64,000 nt of DNA from Clostridia bacterium (lineage in GTDB: Bacteria > Bacillota > Clostridia > Saccharofermentanales > Saccharofermentanaceae), in assembly GCA_024403735.1 (NCBI GenBank), contig JAKSRG010000010.1, forward strand, positions 1 to 64,000, in the 5' to 3' direction. A program made the position numbers and the translations under genes. This document shows positions 9,676-18,951 of this stretch, one piece after another. The first letter of the stretch is position 1. Each line of letters opens with the position of its first letter. The notes under the pieces were generated by a model. The model searched no databases. It was given only the letters and a program-made list of their open reading frames with translations, and was not told the origin of the DNA.

Positions 9676-10769
9676 TCCCATGTCTCGATGTTAAAGACGG
9701 CCGTGTTGTAAAGGGCGTTAACTTCGTTTCTTTGCGTGATGCAGGTGACCCTGTTGAATGTGCTAAGCAGTACAATCGTTCAGGTGCAGATGAGCTCGTA
9801 TTCCTCGACATCTCTGCAACACTTGAAGCACGTGGCACAGTTATCGATATGGTTAACCGTGTAGCTAACGAGGTATTCATTCCTTTTACTGTTGGTGGCG
9901 GTATTCGTACATTAGATGACATCAGAGATATTTTGAATGCTGGTGCAGATAAGATTTCTCTTAATTCTGCAGCAGTTAAGAACCCTGATTTTGTTAAGGC
10001 AGCAGCTGAGAAGTTTGGTTCACAGTGTGTTGTAGTAGCAATTGACGTTAAGCGTCGTGAAGGTAAGGAAGATAAGTTCCCATGTGGCTACGAAGTAGTA
10101 ATCGCAGGTGGAACAAAGCCAACAGGCATTGATGCTTTGTGGTGGGCTAAAGAGGTTAATAGACTAGGCTGTGGTGAGATCCTTCTTACATGTATGGATA
10201 AGGATGGAACCAAGTCTGGTTATGACAATGTAATCACATCAATGATTGCTGAAGCTGTTAGTGTTCCTGTTATCGCATCAGGTGGTGCGGGTAAGATGGA
10301 AGACTTTAAGGATGGTATTCTCGATGGTAAGGCAGATGCAGTACTCGCTGCTTCTCTTTTCCACTTTGGTGAGATCAAGATTAGTGATCTTAAGGAATAC
10401 CTCAAGGGCGAAGGTATCCCAGTTCGTCAGCTCGCTCCTTCACTCGAGAAGTGGCAGCAGTTCAAGAAGAACAAGGACGATATGGTTCCAGCAATCACTA
10501 TTGATGCTAACAACGGTGAAGTCTTGATGATGGCTTATATGAACTACGATGCATTCGATTTGACATGCAAGACAGGTTATATGCACTATTACTCAAGATC
10601 ACGTGATTGCCTCTGGAAGAAGGGCGAGACATCAGGCCACCTCCAGAAGGTAGTTGAAGGTCGTATCGACTGCGATATGGATACACTTCTTTACAAGGTT
10701 GAGCAGACAGGTGCTGCTTGCCACACAGGTAACAGAAGTTGTTTCTATAGAACAATCGATGAGATTTGA
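9657..10769 (+). CDS. hisFI: HisF-HisI fusion: IGP synthase cyclase subunit and phosphoribosyl-AMP cyclohydrolase
   Basis: 370 residues. Positions 1 to about 255 are HisF ([44 protein letters not shown]). From about 265 the chain is a complete HisI ([37 protein letters not shown] with the metal-binding [10 protein letters not shown]). HisI is more often fused to HisE; here HisE is a separate gene 3.7 kb downstream. The reading frame is continuous, so this is a true fusion and not a frameshift. A terminator follows. Confidence 0.95.
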   Translation: MLTKRIIPCLDVKDGRVVKGVNFVSLRDAGDPVECAKQYNRSGADELVFLDISATLEARGTVIDMVNRVANEVFIPFTVGGGIRTLDDIRDILNAGADKISLNSAAVKNPDFVKAAAEKFGSQCVVVAIDVKRREGKEDKFPCGYEVVIAGGTKPTGIDALWWAKEVNRLGCGEILLTCMDKDGTKSGYDNVITSMIAEAVSVPVIASGGAGKMEDFKDGILDGKADAVLAASLFHFGEIKISDLKEYLKGEGIPVRQLAPSLEKWQQFKKNKDDMVPAITIDANNGEVLMMAYMNYDAFDLTCKTGYMHYYSRSRDCLWKKGETSGHLQKVVEGRIDCDMDTLLYKVEQTGAACHTGNRSCFYRTIDEI

Positions 10770-10791
10770 TTATTTGAATAGCCTTTTTATG

Positions 10792-10820
10792 ACCGCCGTA
10801 TAAATTATACGGCGGTTTTA
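10792..10820 (+). terminator. Terminator after hisFI
   Basis: ACCGCCGTATA and its complement around a short loop, followed by TTTTA. It closes the main part of the his operon. Confidence 0.85.
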
Positions 10821-10871
10821 GTCTGTATAATGAATGTATATTGTTTTCGATAAGGGATAGTGGGAAGAAAT

Positions 10872-11732
10872 ATGAAAAAAAGAATTTTAACTGCAGTTTT
10901 GCTGTTTTTAGTAATGGCATTATCTGCTTGTAGTGAAGTTGAAACAACTGAGGAGACAACTAAAGAGACAGTTGTAGAAACAGTTAAGGATGTATCCGTA
11001 GAAAAGACTACTGAAACAGTTAAGGAAGTTGTTGAAACAGCTAAAGTAGAAGAAACTACAGAGGCTACTTTTGCTGATATTGATGCATTTTCTGATGATA
11101 TACCATTAGCATATCGATCTATATTAGCGAACTGTAGTGAGATATTAGCTGGTACATCAGATGGTGAATATAATTTGAATGATACCCTTGGTTCTTACTA
11201 TTGGTTTGCTGATCAAAGTCTTCATTGTTTGATTGGTGATCCGCTAGATATATTCTGCTATTCGTTAACCGACTTGAATAATGACGGAACAGATGAACTG
11301 ATAATAGCCGAAAAATATGAGGTGATTGATAAGAGTATAGCTTATAGAGCTGGATATTCGATTTTCAACATTTACACGTTCGATGGTGAAAAAGCAATTC
11401 TACTAGCTGAATCTAATTACCGTTGTCATTGGTATATTGGTGCTGATGGTACCCTTATTAATGAGGAAACTTCAAATCCTGCGTATCACGAAATAACTAT
11501 ATATTCTTTTGAAGCAGATTCAACGTGCCTTACTGAAGTTTATAATATTTATAATTTGTATTCAGACGATCGCAATCAAGTAGATTTATACGAAGCATTT
11601 GATGGAGCTTCTTCTGAATTGATAGGTTCATTCGATGATCCTAATAGTGAAGGACTATGGGATTTGTTTGGAGTAGTAAGAGATGACTACACAGCAGAAT
11701 TATTAAATTTAGAATTAGTGCCAATTTGTTGA
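10872..11732 (+). CDS. Lipoprotein with Thr/Glu-rich linker, function unknown
   Basis: 286 residues, starting at ATG 10872 after a GGGAAG site. The signal peptide ends in a lipobox (ALSACSE). A long low-complexity stretch of Thr, Glu, Val and Lys (residues about 22-65) should lift the folded part off the membrane. The C-terminal region has Asp-rich, FG-GAP-like text (DLNNDGTDELIIAEKYE). A TATAAT box lies at 10826-10831, so it probably has its own promoter. No family recognised with confidence. Confidence 0.75.
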   Translation: MKKRILTAVLLFLVMALSACSEVETTEETTKETVVETVKDVSVEKTTETVKEVVETAKVEETTEATFADIDAFSDDIPLAYRSILANCSEILAGTSDGEYNLNDTLGSYYWFADQSLHCLIGDPLDIFCYSLTDLNNDGTDELIIAEKYEVIDKSIAYRAGYSIFNIYTFDGEKAILLAESNYRCHWYIGADGTLINEETSNPAYHEITIYSFEADSTCLTEVYNIYNLYSDDRNQVDLYEAFDGASSELIGSFDDPNSEGLWDLFGVVRDDYTAELLNLELVPIC

Positions 11733-11750
11733 TGATATAGTCCGTTTTTC

Positions 11751-11947
11751 AGTACTAAGATTTGTTACAAGATTTTAGAAATTAGTACTGATTTTAGTAC
11801 TGAGACGTGTTTTCGATGCCTCAGTACTAATTTTTGTTACAAGATTTTAGAAATTAGTACTGATCTTAGTACTGAGACGTGTTTTCGATGCCTCAGTACT
11901 AATTTTTGTTACAAGATTTTAGAAATTAGTACTGATCTTAGTACTGA
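11751..11947. repeat. Array of AGTACT words, 72-bp period
   Basis: AGTACT starts at 11751, 11784, 11796, 11823, 11856, 11868, 11895, 11928 and 11940, so the steps are 33, 12, 27 repeated. Two alternating hairpins form: CAGTACTAAT with its complement, and AGTACTGAG with its complement. The loop of the second contains GTTTTCGA (11809, 11881). This fills the gap between 11733 and 12042 apart from the downstream promoter (extended -10 TGCTATAAT, 11980-11988). Confidence 0.88.
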
Positions 11948-12042
11948 ATGTGTGTTTGCCGCTTATATGGGGATTAATCTGCTATAATCAAAAGGTAGGC
12001 ATATTAGGTATATAGCATATTAATTAACGAGAGGTAGTATTC

Positions 12043-12408
12043 ATGAAAAAAGAAAATCAAGTTTGGATTGGCGAGTTCGAAGGTCATAAGATTAAGGTTA
12101 CAAACTCAGGTAAGGCAAAGCTTTACATTGATGGCGTTGAGGCAGCTAAGGAGAAGGGTTTAATTCACCTTGAGTATGAGTTACGCGCACCAATTCCAGG
12201 AACTGAGTACATTGTTATTGCTAAGCTCGATGGTACAAAGGATGTAATTACAACTTGTGATGTATTAGTTGCTAAGGCATTAAGTACAACTTTTGGTAAA
12301 GAAGATGAAGATGGTCTTTTTACACCATACTCACAGGGTGAATTGGATAAGATGAAGGAAGATGCAGAAGCTGCAATTGCTATCAGTACAATGAATACAA
12401 TCCTTTAA
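12043..12408 (+). CDS. Hypothetical cytoplasmic protein
   Basis: 121 residues, no signal peptide or membrane segment. Starts KKENQVWIGEFEGHKIKV with a GAGAGGTAG site before the ATG. Beta-rich N-terminal half (VWIGEFEGHKIKVTNSGKAKLYIDGVEA) and an acidic helical end. It has its own promoter and terminator, so it is a single-gene unit. I do not recognise the family. Confidence 0.75.
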   Translation: MKKENQVWIGEFEGHKIKVTNSGKAKLYIDGVEAAKEKGLIHLEYELRAPIPGTEYIVIAKLDGTKDVITTCDVLVAKALSTTFGKEDEDGLFTPYSQGELDKMKEDAEAAIAISTMNTIL

Positions 12409-12444
12409 TTTGATACTTTCTGATAAGTGGAATAGCTATTACTT

Positions 12445-12487
12445 AAGACGACTTAAGGCTCATTATCGAGTGTAGGTCGTCTTTTTT
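12445..12487 (+). terminator. Terminator
   Basis: AAGACGAC (12445) pairs with GTCGTCTT (12476), followed by a T run. Confidence 0.75.
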
Positions 12488-12623
12488 ATGCGGACTTGCT
12501 CATCCTAGAGGGGACAGCAACTTAAGTCATATTCGAGTGAAACTTGCAAAACTTTGTTAGCTTTATTAGTATTGAGGGTGCCTTAATGGGCAGATAGGGA
12601 TAAAGGAATACAGGGATTAAGAT

Positions 12624-14318
12624 ATGAAAAGAAATAAGAAAGCTATTATTGTAGCTGCATTAGTTTTTGTTGCGGCGATTTTATTAATTGCATATGGTAT
12701 TTGGGGCGGCAAGCTCCAAGAAAAGTTCAGCAAGAAGAGTGATGATTTTTATCCATCTAAGATTACTGATGAGAATATTGGTGAGAAGATTAATCTCTCT
12801 TTTAATGGTGGAGATATTGATTACTCAATTCTAGATATTAAAGACTTATATTTGTATATTACAGAGGATCCAGATGCTGATTATGAGGCTGAGGATTATG
12901 CAGCATATTGGTATGGACTAGATGTAAGTAACTTAGGCGGTACCGATAAGACCTTAATAAAGCATAGCGTTACAGAAGCAGATTATGTTCAAGTTAATGC
13001 TACTATTCGTAAATATGATGCTTCAGTTGAGAATACTATTAGGTCAGAGCTTACTGTTTGGCTAGAAGATTACTATGTAATGATCCAGGATTGCTATGAG
13101 GAAGATGTGTTCCCAGGCGTAACATTAGAGATGTTTGTTGAAGAGGAGTTAAGCTACTTAACCCCATACTATCTAGAGATAACAGACGTTGTTGTTACAA
13201 AAACTTTTGATGGAATTCCATATATCGTAGCAGGCGCAATAATCGCTTTGATTGCACTACTTTTCCTGATTTGTTTTGTGTTCAATCTTAAGAAGAGAAA
13301 AGTTATTCCAGCAGTGCTCACAGTGCCAGTAGTTATCTTGATTGTTGCATCTATAGTTCTCTTTAATCATTTAAGAACAATAGCATCTATTGATGAAGTT
13401 GGACTAGGCATGTACACGATGAAGAATTATGAGTGTACTGATACTGATGAGCTGATTGATGCTAATATTTCCAGCATCGATGAATTCATTGAGTGGGCGG
13501 TTAAAAATCATTACTTCAATCTTCCAGTGAGTGTTAACCAGGAAAACTTCGGTTGCGCTGCATTTGCTGCGACAACTCCTGAAGGTGACCATCTGTTCGG
13601 AAGAAATTTTGATTACTATACGACAGATACTCTTTTCATTTATTCGCACCCAGAAGGTAAGTATGCTTCTATTGGCTGTGCTGATATGGCTTTTGTTAAT
13701 GTAGGTTTGGGTTCATCTATGTCAGCTGATAGCATTCTTGGTAAAGGTTATATGATGGTCCTTCCATATGCGGTTATGGATGGAATGAATGAGAAGGGAT
13801 TAGGTGTAAGTATTCTTGAGCTTACAATGGATGAAGTTCATGAAGATACTGGCAAACAACCTCTTCTTGTATTCTTGGCAATGAGAGCTGTCCTTGATAA
13901 CTGCGCCAGCGTTGAAGAAGCTATTCAATATCTTGATGGATTTGATATCCACACAGGCCTTGGTAATTCCTATCATCTCATGCTCGTAGATAAGTCTGGT
14001 GATTATGCTGTGCTCGAGTGGCTCGATGGTGAGATGTGCGTAACTAGAGTTCCTGCAGTAACTAATAGCGTCGTAGCGCCTGGCGAACACTATAACGAAG
14101 GTAGTGTTGATGGTAGATTGGATGCGATTGTTGAAGCACTCGGCGACGATCGAGTAGTTACTGAGGAAGAAGCGATGGGAGTACTTGGCATTGCTTCTAG
14201 CATGACAAGCCTTAATGAGTGGTCATGTGTTTATAACCTTGATAACTTCACAGTAAATGTATGCCTTGATACTGACTATGAAACGGTGTATACATTTAAG
14301 GCATCAGATTTTGAGTAG
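12624..14318 (+). CDS. Membrane-anchored Ntn-hydrolase, choloylglycine hydrolase/acyltransferase (C45/C59-like) family
   Basis: 564 residues. Membrane segments near residues 7-27, 193-217 and 227-250, with an outside-type domain between the first two. From about residue 300 the chain looks like a linear amide C-N hydrolase: a candidate nucleophile Cys in NFGCAAFAA (about residue 310), GRNFDYY, DGMNEKGLGVSI and GLGNSYHLMLVDKSGDY. In known relatives the Cys becomes the N-terminus after cleavage; here about 300 residues precede it, so self-processing would be needed. Substrate (bile salt, penicillin-like, N-acyl amide) cannot be told. Confidence 0.72.
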   Translation: MKRNKKAIIVAALVFVAAILLIAYGIWGGKLQEKFSKKSDDFYPSKITDENIGEKINLSFNGGDIDYSILDIKDLYLYITEDPDADYEAEDYAAYWYGLDVSNLGGTDKTLIKHSVTEADYVQVNATIRKYDASVENTIRSELTVWLEDYYVMIQDCYEEDVFPGVTLEMFVEEELSYLTPYYLEITDVVVTKTFDGIPYIVAGAIIALIALLFLICFVFNLKKRKVIPAVLTVPVVILIVASIVLFNHLRTIASIDEVGLGMYTMKNYECTDTDELIDANISSIDEFIEWAVKNHYFNLPVSVNQENFGCAAFAATTPEGDHLFGRNFDYYTTDTLFIYSHPEGKYASIGCADMAFVNVGLGSSMSADSILGKGYMMVLPYAVMDGMNEKGLGVSILELTMDEVHEDTGKQPLLVFLAMRAVLDNCASVEEAIQYLDGFDIHTGLGNSYHLMLVDKSGDYAVLEWLDGEMCVTRVPAVTNSVVAPGEHYNEGSVDGRLDAIVEALGDDRVVTEEEAMGVLGIASSMTSLNEWSCVYNLDNFTVNVCLDTDYETVYTFKASDFE

Positions 14319-14435
14319 ACCATCTCGAAAACCCGATGGGGTTGTAGAACAAACACTCTATTTGTTAAAATAGTAAGCAAAAAAGTTGGAGCGGGTTGTT
14401 TTCGAGCAGGTCGCGAGCTAATTGGAGGTATATAA

Positions 14436-14711
14436 ATGGATATTTTTGAAGAGCTTTATAACGTAATTATGGATCGTAAGGCTAACCCAGTTGAGGGTTC
14501 ATATACAAACTACCTTTTGAACAAGGGTACAGAAAAGATTGCTAAGAAGGTTGGCGAGGAAGCTGTTGAGACAGCCATCGCTGCTGCAAAGAAGGATAAG
14601 AACGAAGTAGTTGCTGAGATTGCTGACGTTCAGTATCATCTTTTGGTTCTCATGGCTGATATGGGTATCACTCTTGAGGACTTGAGCAAGGAACTTAAGA
14701 ACAGAAGATAA
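14436..14711 (+). CDS. hisE: Phosphoribosyl-ATP pyrophosphatase
   Basis: 91 residues, all-alpha NTP pyrophosphatase. The metal-binding helices GEEAVETAIAAAKKD and EIADVQYHLLVLMAD are present. It acts before HisI, which is fused to HisF here, and is separated from the main his operon by three unrelated genes. A GTTTTCGAG motif lies 31 bp upstream of its start. Confidence 0.95.
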   Translation: MDIFEELYNVIMDRKANPVEGSYTNYLLNKGTEKIAKKVGEEAVETAIAAAKKDKNEVVAEIADVQYHLLVLMADMGITLEDLSKELKNRR

Positions 14712-14830
14712 GTTTTTGATTTAAATTTGCGTAGTACTGCTTCGAAACTTTGAGTTTTGGAGCAGTTTTTATTTGGCTCAAATATAGTACAATTTTAGTT
14801 GGAATATGTATGGAATATGAGGTGATAGAA

Positions 14831-16069
14831 ATGAGGAATTCAAATATCAGAGCAATACTACGCCTTAAGCCGGTTGGAGCGCTGTTATTAGCAATTTTAG
14901 TAGCAGTGTCTATGCTATGCGGTTGCACTTCTTCTAATAAGGAACAAAAACATAAAAAGCATAAGACTATTATCACTGAGACTGATATTGATGAGACAGA
15001 AGAAACTAAAGGGAATAGTCATTTTGGGTTCGTAGATGAGACTGAAGTTCCAGTTATTACAGATGTAACTGATGTTGTAGGGGATAGTGATTCCATTGTA
15101 GGAATTTCGATGCCAACAGAAGATCTTAGACACTGGAAGAATACTGGACTTGCGTTAGAAAGCCTTATTGGGGAGCTTGGATATCACACTTATTTATCTT
15201 ATGAAGATAATTCCGTAGCAAATCAGTTAGAAACTGTAGAATTCATGATTAATCTAGGATGCGACGTGATAATCATCGCTCCTATAGATCCTTATTCATT
15301 TACAGATGTACTAGAATCAGCGAAGGAAAAAGATGTAACAATTATCTCCTATGATAGATTGATTATGGATTCGGACGCTGTATCTTATTATGTGAACTTC
15401 GATAACTATATGGTTGGAACTTTGCAGGGCGAGTGTATAGTTAATGAGTTGGATCTTGATAACGCTGATGGTCCTTTTAACCTCGAGATTTTTACAGGTG
15501 ACCCAGAAGACAAGAATGCATTGTTATTCTACACTGGCGCGATGGATGTTTTATATCCATACATCGAATCAGGTAAGTTAATCGTAAAATCAGGAGAGAT
15601 AGATTTTGAGACCGTAGCTATCGATAATTGGTCTAGCTCGCTTGCAACCGAAAGAATGTTTAGAATTCTTGACGACTATTATTCAGATGGCGAAAACATT
15701 GATGCGATTATGTGCTCGAATGATTCAACTGCATATGGCGTGATTTTGGCTTTGAAAGAGGACTATAGTGGCACCTGGCCTGTTATTACTGGAATGGACT
15801 GCGACATACTTAACGTTAAATGCATTCTAAATGGTGAACAGTCTATGTCAGTTTTCAAAGAGGATATTACAATGCAGACCACGGTTGTTAGCATGGTACA
15901 TCATATCTTCATGGGTGAAGTAGTTGAAACAAACGATAATACGACATTTGATAATGGTGAAATAGTTGTTCCAACCATCTTGTGTGAAGTTGTAAGCGTG
16001 GATATCAATAACTATGAATACTATCTGATTGATAGCGGTTACTATACAAAAGATAGTTTAGGATTGTGA
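14831..16069 (+). CDS. Sugar-binding-type periplasmic lipoprotein
   Basis: 412 residues from ATG 14831, placed by an AGGTG site 6 bases upstream; an in-frame earlier start would lack a site. Signal peptide with lipobox (MLCGCTS, about residue 37), a charged linker, then a type I periplasmic-binding fold (SIVGISMPTEDLRHW, CDVIIIAPIDPYSF, SYDRLIMDSDAVSYYVNFDN), as in xylose/multiple-sugar receptors. No ABC permease or ATPase gene is adjacent, so it may serve a distant transporter or act in sensing. Confidence 0.82.
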   Translation: MRNSNIRAILRLKPVGALLLAILVAVSMLCGCTSSNKEQKHKKHKTIITETDIDETEETKGNSHFGFVDETEVPVITDVTDVVGDSDSIVGISMPTEDLRHWKNTGLALESLIGELGYHTYLSYEDNSVANQLETVEFMINLGCDVIIIAPIDPYSFTDVLESAKEKDVTIISYDRLIMDSDAVSYYVNFDNYMVGTLQGECIVNELDLDNADGPFNLEIFTGDPEDKNALLFYTGAMDVLYPYIESGKLIVKSGEIDFETVAIDNWSSSLATERMFRILDDYYSDGENIDAIMCSNDSTAYGVILALKEDYSGTWPVITGMDCDILNVKCILNGEQSMSVFKEDITMQTTVVSMVHHIFMGEVVETNDNTTFDNGEIVVPTILCEVVSVDINNYEYYLIDSGYYTKDSLGL

Positions 16070-16094
16070 TTTTGTTAGGATTAGGGATCGAAAA

Positions 16095-16133
16095 CAGGCG
16101 GCAGTAAGATTATTATTGCTGCCTGTAGTTTTT
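16095..16133 (+). terminator. Terminator after the sugar-binding lipoprotein
   Basis: CAGGCGGCAGTAA pairs with TTATTGCTGCCTG, then TAGTTTTT. A TCGAAAAC motif abuts it at 16088 and a GTTTTCGA follows at 16141. The gap 16070-16395 otherwise holds only an AT-rich stretch and the rpmG promoter. Confidence 0.85.
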
Positions 16134-16269
16134 GAAAGGTGTTTTCGATTTTGTCTTAAAAAATGATAAAAAACACTTCACAAAAAAATAAAGTATTGCT
16201 AGAATTGATTTCGTAATTGATATTTAGATAAAAAATTGAAAGATTTCTAAAAGCAAATTAGAATTCTCG

Positions 16270-16298
16270 TTGACTATCTTGACAGTCTGTGATAGAAT
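16270..16298 (+). promoter_or_regulatory. Promoter of the rpmG-secE-nusG operon
   Basis: TTGACT (16270-16275) and TAGAAT (16293-16298), 17 bp apart. Confidence 0.65.
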
Positions 16299-16395
16299 TC
16301 TACACGCTAAACCCGTAGAGGTCTTTTTTTATTGCGAGAAAAAAGTGATTTTTTACTTTGGATAATAGAAGACAATAATATTTGGAGGTGTCGTT

Positions 16396-16560
16396 ATGGC
16401 AAAGGCCGGTGCACGTGATAAGCTCACATTAGCTTGTGAAGAATGTAAGCAGAGAAATTATCAGACATACAAGAATAAGAAGAACAACAGCGATAAGCTC
16501 GAGCTCAAGAAGTATTGTCCATTCTGCAAGAAGCACACAACACACAAGGAAACTAAGTAA
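16396..16560 (+). CDS. rpmG: Ribosomal protein bL33
   Basis: 54 residues. Two Cys pairs (CEECK and CPFCK) mark the zinc-binding form of L33, with the [11 protein letters not shown] core. A GGAGGTG site lies upstream. It stands before secE, as in many Firmicutes. Structural protein of the large subunit. Confidence 0.95.
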   Translation: MAKAGARDKLTLACEECKQRNYQTYKNKKNNSDKLELKKYCPFCKKHTTHKETK

Positions 16561-16591
16561 TTTCTTGATTCATATTTAAGAGGAAAAACTA

Positions 16592-16912
16592 ATGGCTGAA
16601 AAGAAGAAGAACATCTTTGCACGCATTGGCGAAGGCTTCAAAAAAGTAATTCTTGAACTCAAGAAAGTTATTTGGCCTTCAAAAGAGAAGTTGAAGTCAA
16701 TTTCTGCTGTTGTGTTAGTTGTTATTGTATTCTTTGCTATTCTTTTGTCAGCAGTAAGTTACTTTGCTCACTTAGGTCTTGAGAAAGCAGGTTTCTACGA
16801 TCTTAAGCCTACAGAAGTGACAACAGTAGCTATCCCTTCTGAGACAACTGTTGCAGAGACAGTTGCAGAGACAGTTGCTGAAACAGAGGCAGAGACAACA
16901 GAGGCTAATTAA
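16592..16912 (+). CDS. secE: Preprotein translocase subunit SecE with an unusual C-terminal tail
   Basis: 106 residues. The amphipathic helix and VIWPSKEKL motif precede one membrane helix (SAVVLVVIVFFAILLSAVSYF). Normal SecE ends soon after this helix; here about 35 more residues follow, mostly Thr, Glu, Val and Ala (VAETVAETVAETEAETTEAN), and they should face the outside. Position between rpmG and nusG confirms the identity. Confidence 0.93.
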   Translation: MAEKKKNIFARIGEGFKKVILELKKVIWPSKEKLKSISAVVLVVIVFFAILLSAVSYFAHLGLEKAGFYDLKPTEVTTVAIPSETTVAETVAETVAETEAETTEAN

Positions 16913-16947
16913 TTATATTAGCGATAGCTTTATAGGAGTGCGTACAG

Positions 16948-17481
16948 ATGTCTGAACAGAAAGAACCTCAGTGGTATGTAATTCACACATATTCAGGTTA
17001 TGAGAATAAAGTAAAGACAACTTTGGAGAAGCTCGTTGAGAATCGTGGTCTTACAGACATGATTACAGAAGTACTCGTGCCTACTGAAGAAGTTGTTGAG
17101 ATTAAAGACGGTAAGACAAAGGTAACACAGCAGAAGAAGTTTGCTGGTTATGTATTTGTTAAGATGATTTACAACGAGGAAATCTGGTACTACGTTAGAA
17201 ATACACGTGGTGTTACAGGCTTCGTTGGTCCTAATGCTAACAGACCTCTTCCACTTACAGATGAAGATTGCATTGCAATGGGCTTGGTTGCTGATATCAC
17301 ACCAGTTGTTAACTACGAAGTTGGTGACATGGTTCGTGTTATTGCAGGTCCTTTCCAAGACCAGGTTTGCAAAGTTGAGAGCATTGATTCTGCGAAGCAG
17401 CAGGTTACAGTTAACGTTACTATGTTTGGTAGAGTTACACCTGTAAAGGTTGACTTCGTACAGGTTACTAGATTTAGCTAA
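16948..17481 (+). CDS. nusG: Transcription antitermination/elongation factor NusG
   Basis: 177 residues. The NGN domain begins WYVIHTYSGYENKVKTTLEK; the C-terminal KOW domain includes VGDMVRVIAGPFQDQ. Binds RNA polymerase and links it to Rho or ribosomes. Confidence 0.97.
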   Translation: MSEQKEPQWYVIHTYSGYENKVKTTLEKLVENRGLTDMITEVLVPTEEVVEIKDGKTKVTQQKKFAGYVFVKMIYNEEIWYYVRNTRGVTGFVGPNANRPLPLTDEDCIAMGLVADITPVVNYEVGDMVRVIAGPFQDQVCKVESIDSAKQQVTVNVTMFGRVTPVKVDFVQVTRFS

Positions 17482-17584
17482 TCTAGATTTAAGCTTTATG
17501 CTTATCCCGGACAGTAGTCCGAACAATATATAAGTAATCTTGGATAAGAGATTACAAACTAAAATTTTTTGGGAGGTGGCCATT

Positions 17585-18010
17585 ATGGCTAAGAAAGTCA
17601 CAGGTTATATTAAGTTACAGATACCTGCAGGCAAAGCAACACCAGCGCCACCGGTTGGACCAGCTCTTGGACAGCACGGTGTAAACATCCAGCAGTTCGT
17701 AAAAGAGTTTAATGAGAGAACAGCAAAGGATGCAGGTCTTATCATTCCAGTAGTTATTACTGTTTTTGCAGACCGTTCATTCTCATTCATTACAAAGACT
17801 CCACCGGTACCAGTATTGCTCAAGAAGGCTTGCAACATCGAGAGCGGTTCAGGTAAGCCAAATACTACAAAGGTAGCTAAGATCTCATTCGCAGAGTGCT
17901 TGAAGATTGCTGAAATCAAGTTACCAGATACAAACGCAGCTTCAGTTGAGGCTTGTGCTGAGATGGTAGCAGGTACTGCACGTAGTATGGGTATCGTAGT
18001 AGAAAGATAA
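17585..18010 (+). CDS. rplK: Ribosomal protein uL11
   Basis: 141 residues starting at ATG 17585 after GGGAGGTGG. The proline-rich start [20 protein letters not shown] is characteristic. It lies 17 bp before rplA. The 103-base gap after nusG carries two small hairpins (17508-17521 and 17535-17554) of unknown role. Confidence 0.97.
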   Translation: MAKKVTGYIKLQIPAGKATPAPPVGPALGQHGVNIQQFVKEFNERTAKDAGLIIPVVITVFADRSFSFITKTPPVPVLLKKACNIESGSGKPNTTKVAKISFAECLKIAEIKLPDTNAASVEACAEMVAGTARSMGIVVER

Positions 18011-18027
18011 TAGCGGAGGAATAATAA

Positions 18028-18720
18028 ATGAAAGCAGGCAAGAGATATACAGAGCTTTCAAAGCTCGTAGAGAAGTCAACAGCCTATGATCCTTCTGAGG
18101 CTATTCGTCTTGTACAGGAAACAGGTAAGGCTAAGTTTGATGAGACAGTTGAAGTACACGTTCGTTTGGGCGTAGATTCACGTCACGCAGATCAGCAGGT
18201 TAGAGGTACAGTAGTACTTCCACACGGCACAGGTCGTACAAAGAAGGTTCTCGTATTTGCTAAGGGACCTAAGGCTGACGAAGCTACAGCAGCAGGTGCA
18301 GATTTTGTAGGTGCTGAGGAGCTCGTTACAAAGATCCAGCAGGAGAACTGGTTCGAGTTTGATACAATCGTTGCAACTCCAGACATGATGGGTGTTATCG
18401 GTCGTATCGCTAAGATCCTCGGTCCTAAGGGCTTAATGCCAAACCCTAAGGCTGGTACAGTTACAATGGATGTAACAAAGGCTATCAATGAAATTAAGGC
18501 TGGTAAGATTGAGTATCGTCTTGATAAGACAAACCTCATCCACTGCCCAATCGGTAAGGTATCATTTGGTCAGGAGAAGCTCGAAGAGAACTTCAAGACT
18601 CTTATGGATGCTATCGTTAAGGCTAAGCCAGCAGCTGCTAAGGGTCAGTACCTTAAGAGCGTTGCTCTTTCAGCTACAATGGGCCCTGGTATCAAGGTTA
18701 ACACATCTAAGCTCGTTTAA
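18028..18720 (+). CDS. rplA: Ribosomal protein uL1
   Basis: 230 residues with the L1 signature region [16 protein letters not shown]. In many bacteria L1 represses its own operon by binding the mRNA. Normal length. Confidence 0.97.
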   Translation: MKAGKRYTELSKLVEKSTAYDPSEAIRLVQETGKAKFDETVEVHVRLGVDSRHADQQVRGTVVLPHGTGRTKKVLVFAKGPKADEATAAGADFVGAEELVTKIQQENWFEFDTIVATPDMMGVIGRIAKILGPKGLMPNPKAGTVTMDVTKAINEIKAGKIEYRLDKTNLIHCPIGKVSFGQEKLEENFKTLMDAIVKAKPAAAKGQYLKSVALSATMGPGIKVNTSKLV

Positions 18721-18744
18721 TTTCAGCTTAGGACTTGTTATTTC

Positions 18745-18935
18745 TTGAAATAGGGTGTATCATATCACCCGTGGTTTCTAAACCACACGACAATTTAATA
18801 ATTATCCGTTTGTTGCCAAAGACAGTAGGTCACAGTAAAGCGTAAGCTCCCTACCGAGGTTTAGAAACTTTGATTTAATAAGTAACTACCCCTCATGTCT
18901 TCATGGCACGAGGGGTTTTTAATATTCTGAAAACA
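18745..18935 (+). ncRNA. Ribosomal protein L10 leader
   Basis: The 231-base gap before rplJ contains the structured leader expected there. One part is a stem made of GGTTTCTAAACC-type arms (about 18770-18783 with 18858-18866). The other is an inner segment TTGCCAAAGACAGTAGG, where L10-L12 is expected to bind. A terminator hairpin follows at its 3' end. This fits feedback control of rplJ-rplL. Confidence 0.75.
18888..18920 (+). terminator. Attenuator-type terminator in the L10 leader
   Basis: ACCCCTC pairs with GAGGGGT around an inner CATG-TCTT-CATG stem, followed by five T. It lies 31 bp before rplJ and could stop transcription when L10 is in excess. Confidence 0.75.
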
Positions 18936-18951
18936 AGGAGGAATACCACAA

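Noticed and set aside
17508..17554. Riboswitch or regulatory leader before rplK
   Set aside because: Only two short hairpins are seen, without known motif or terminator.
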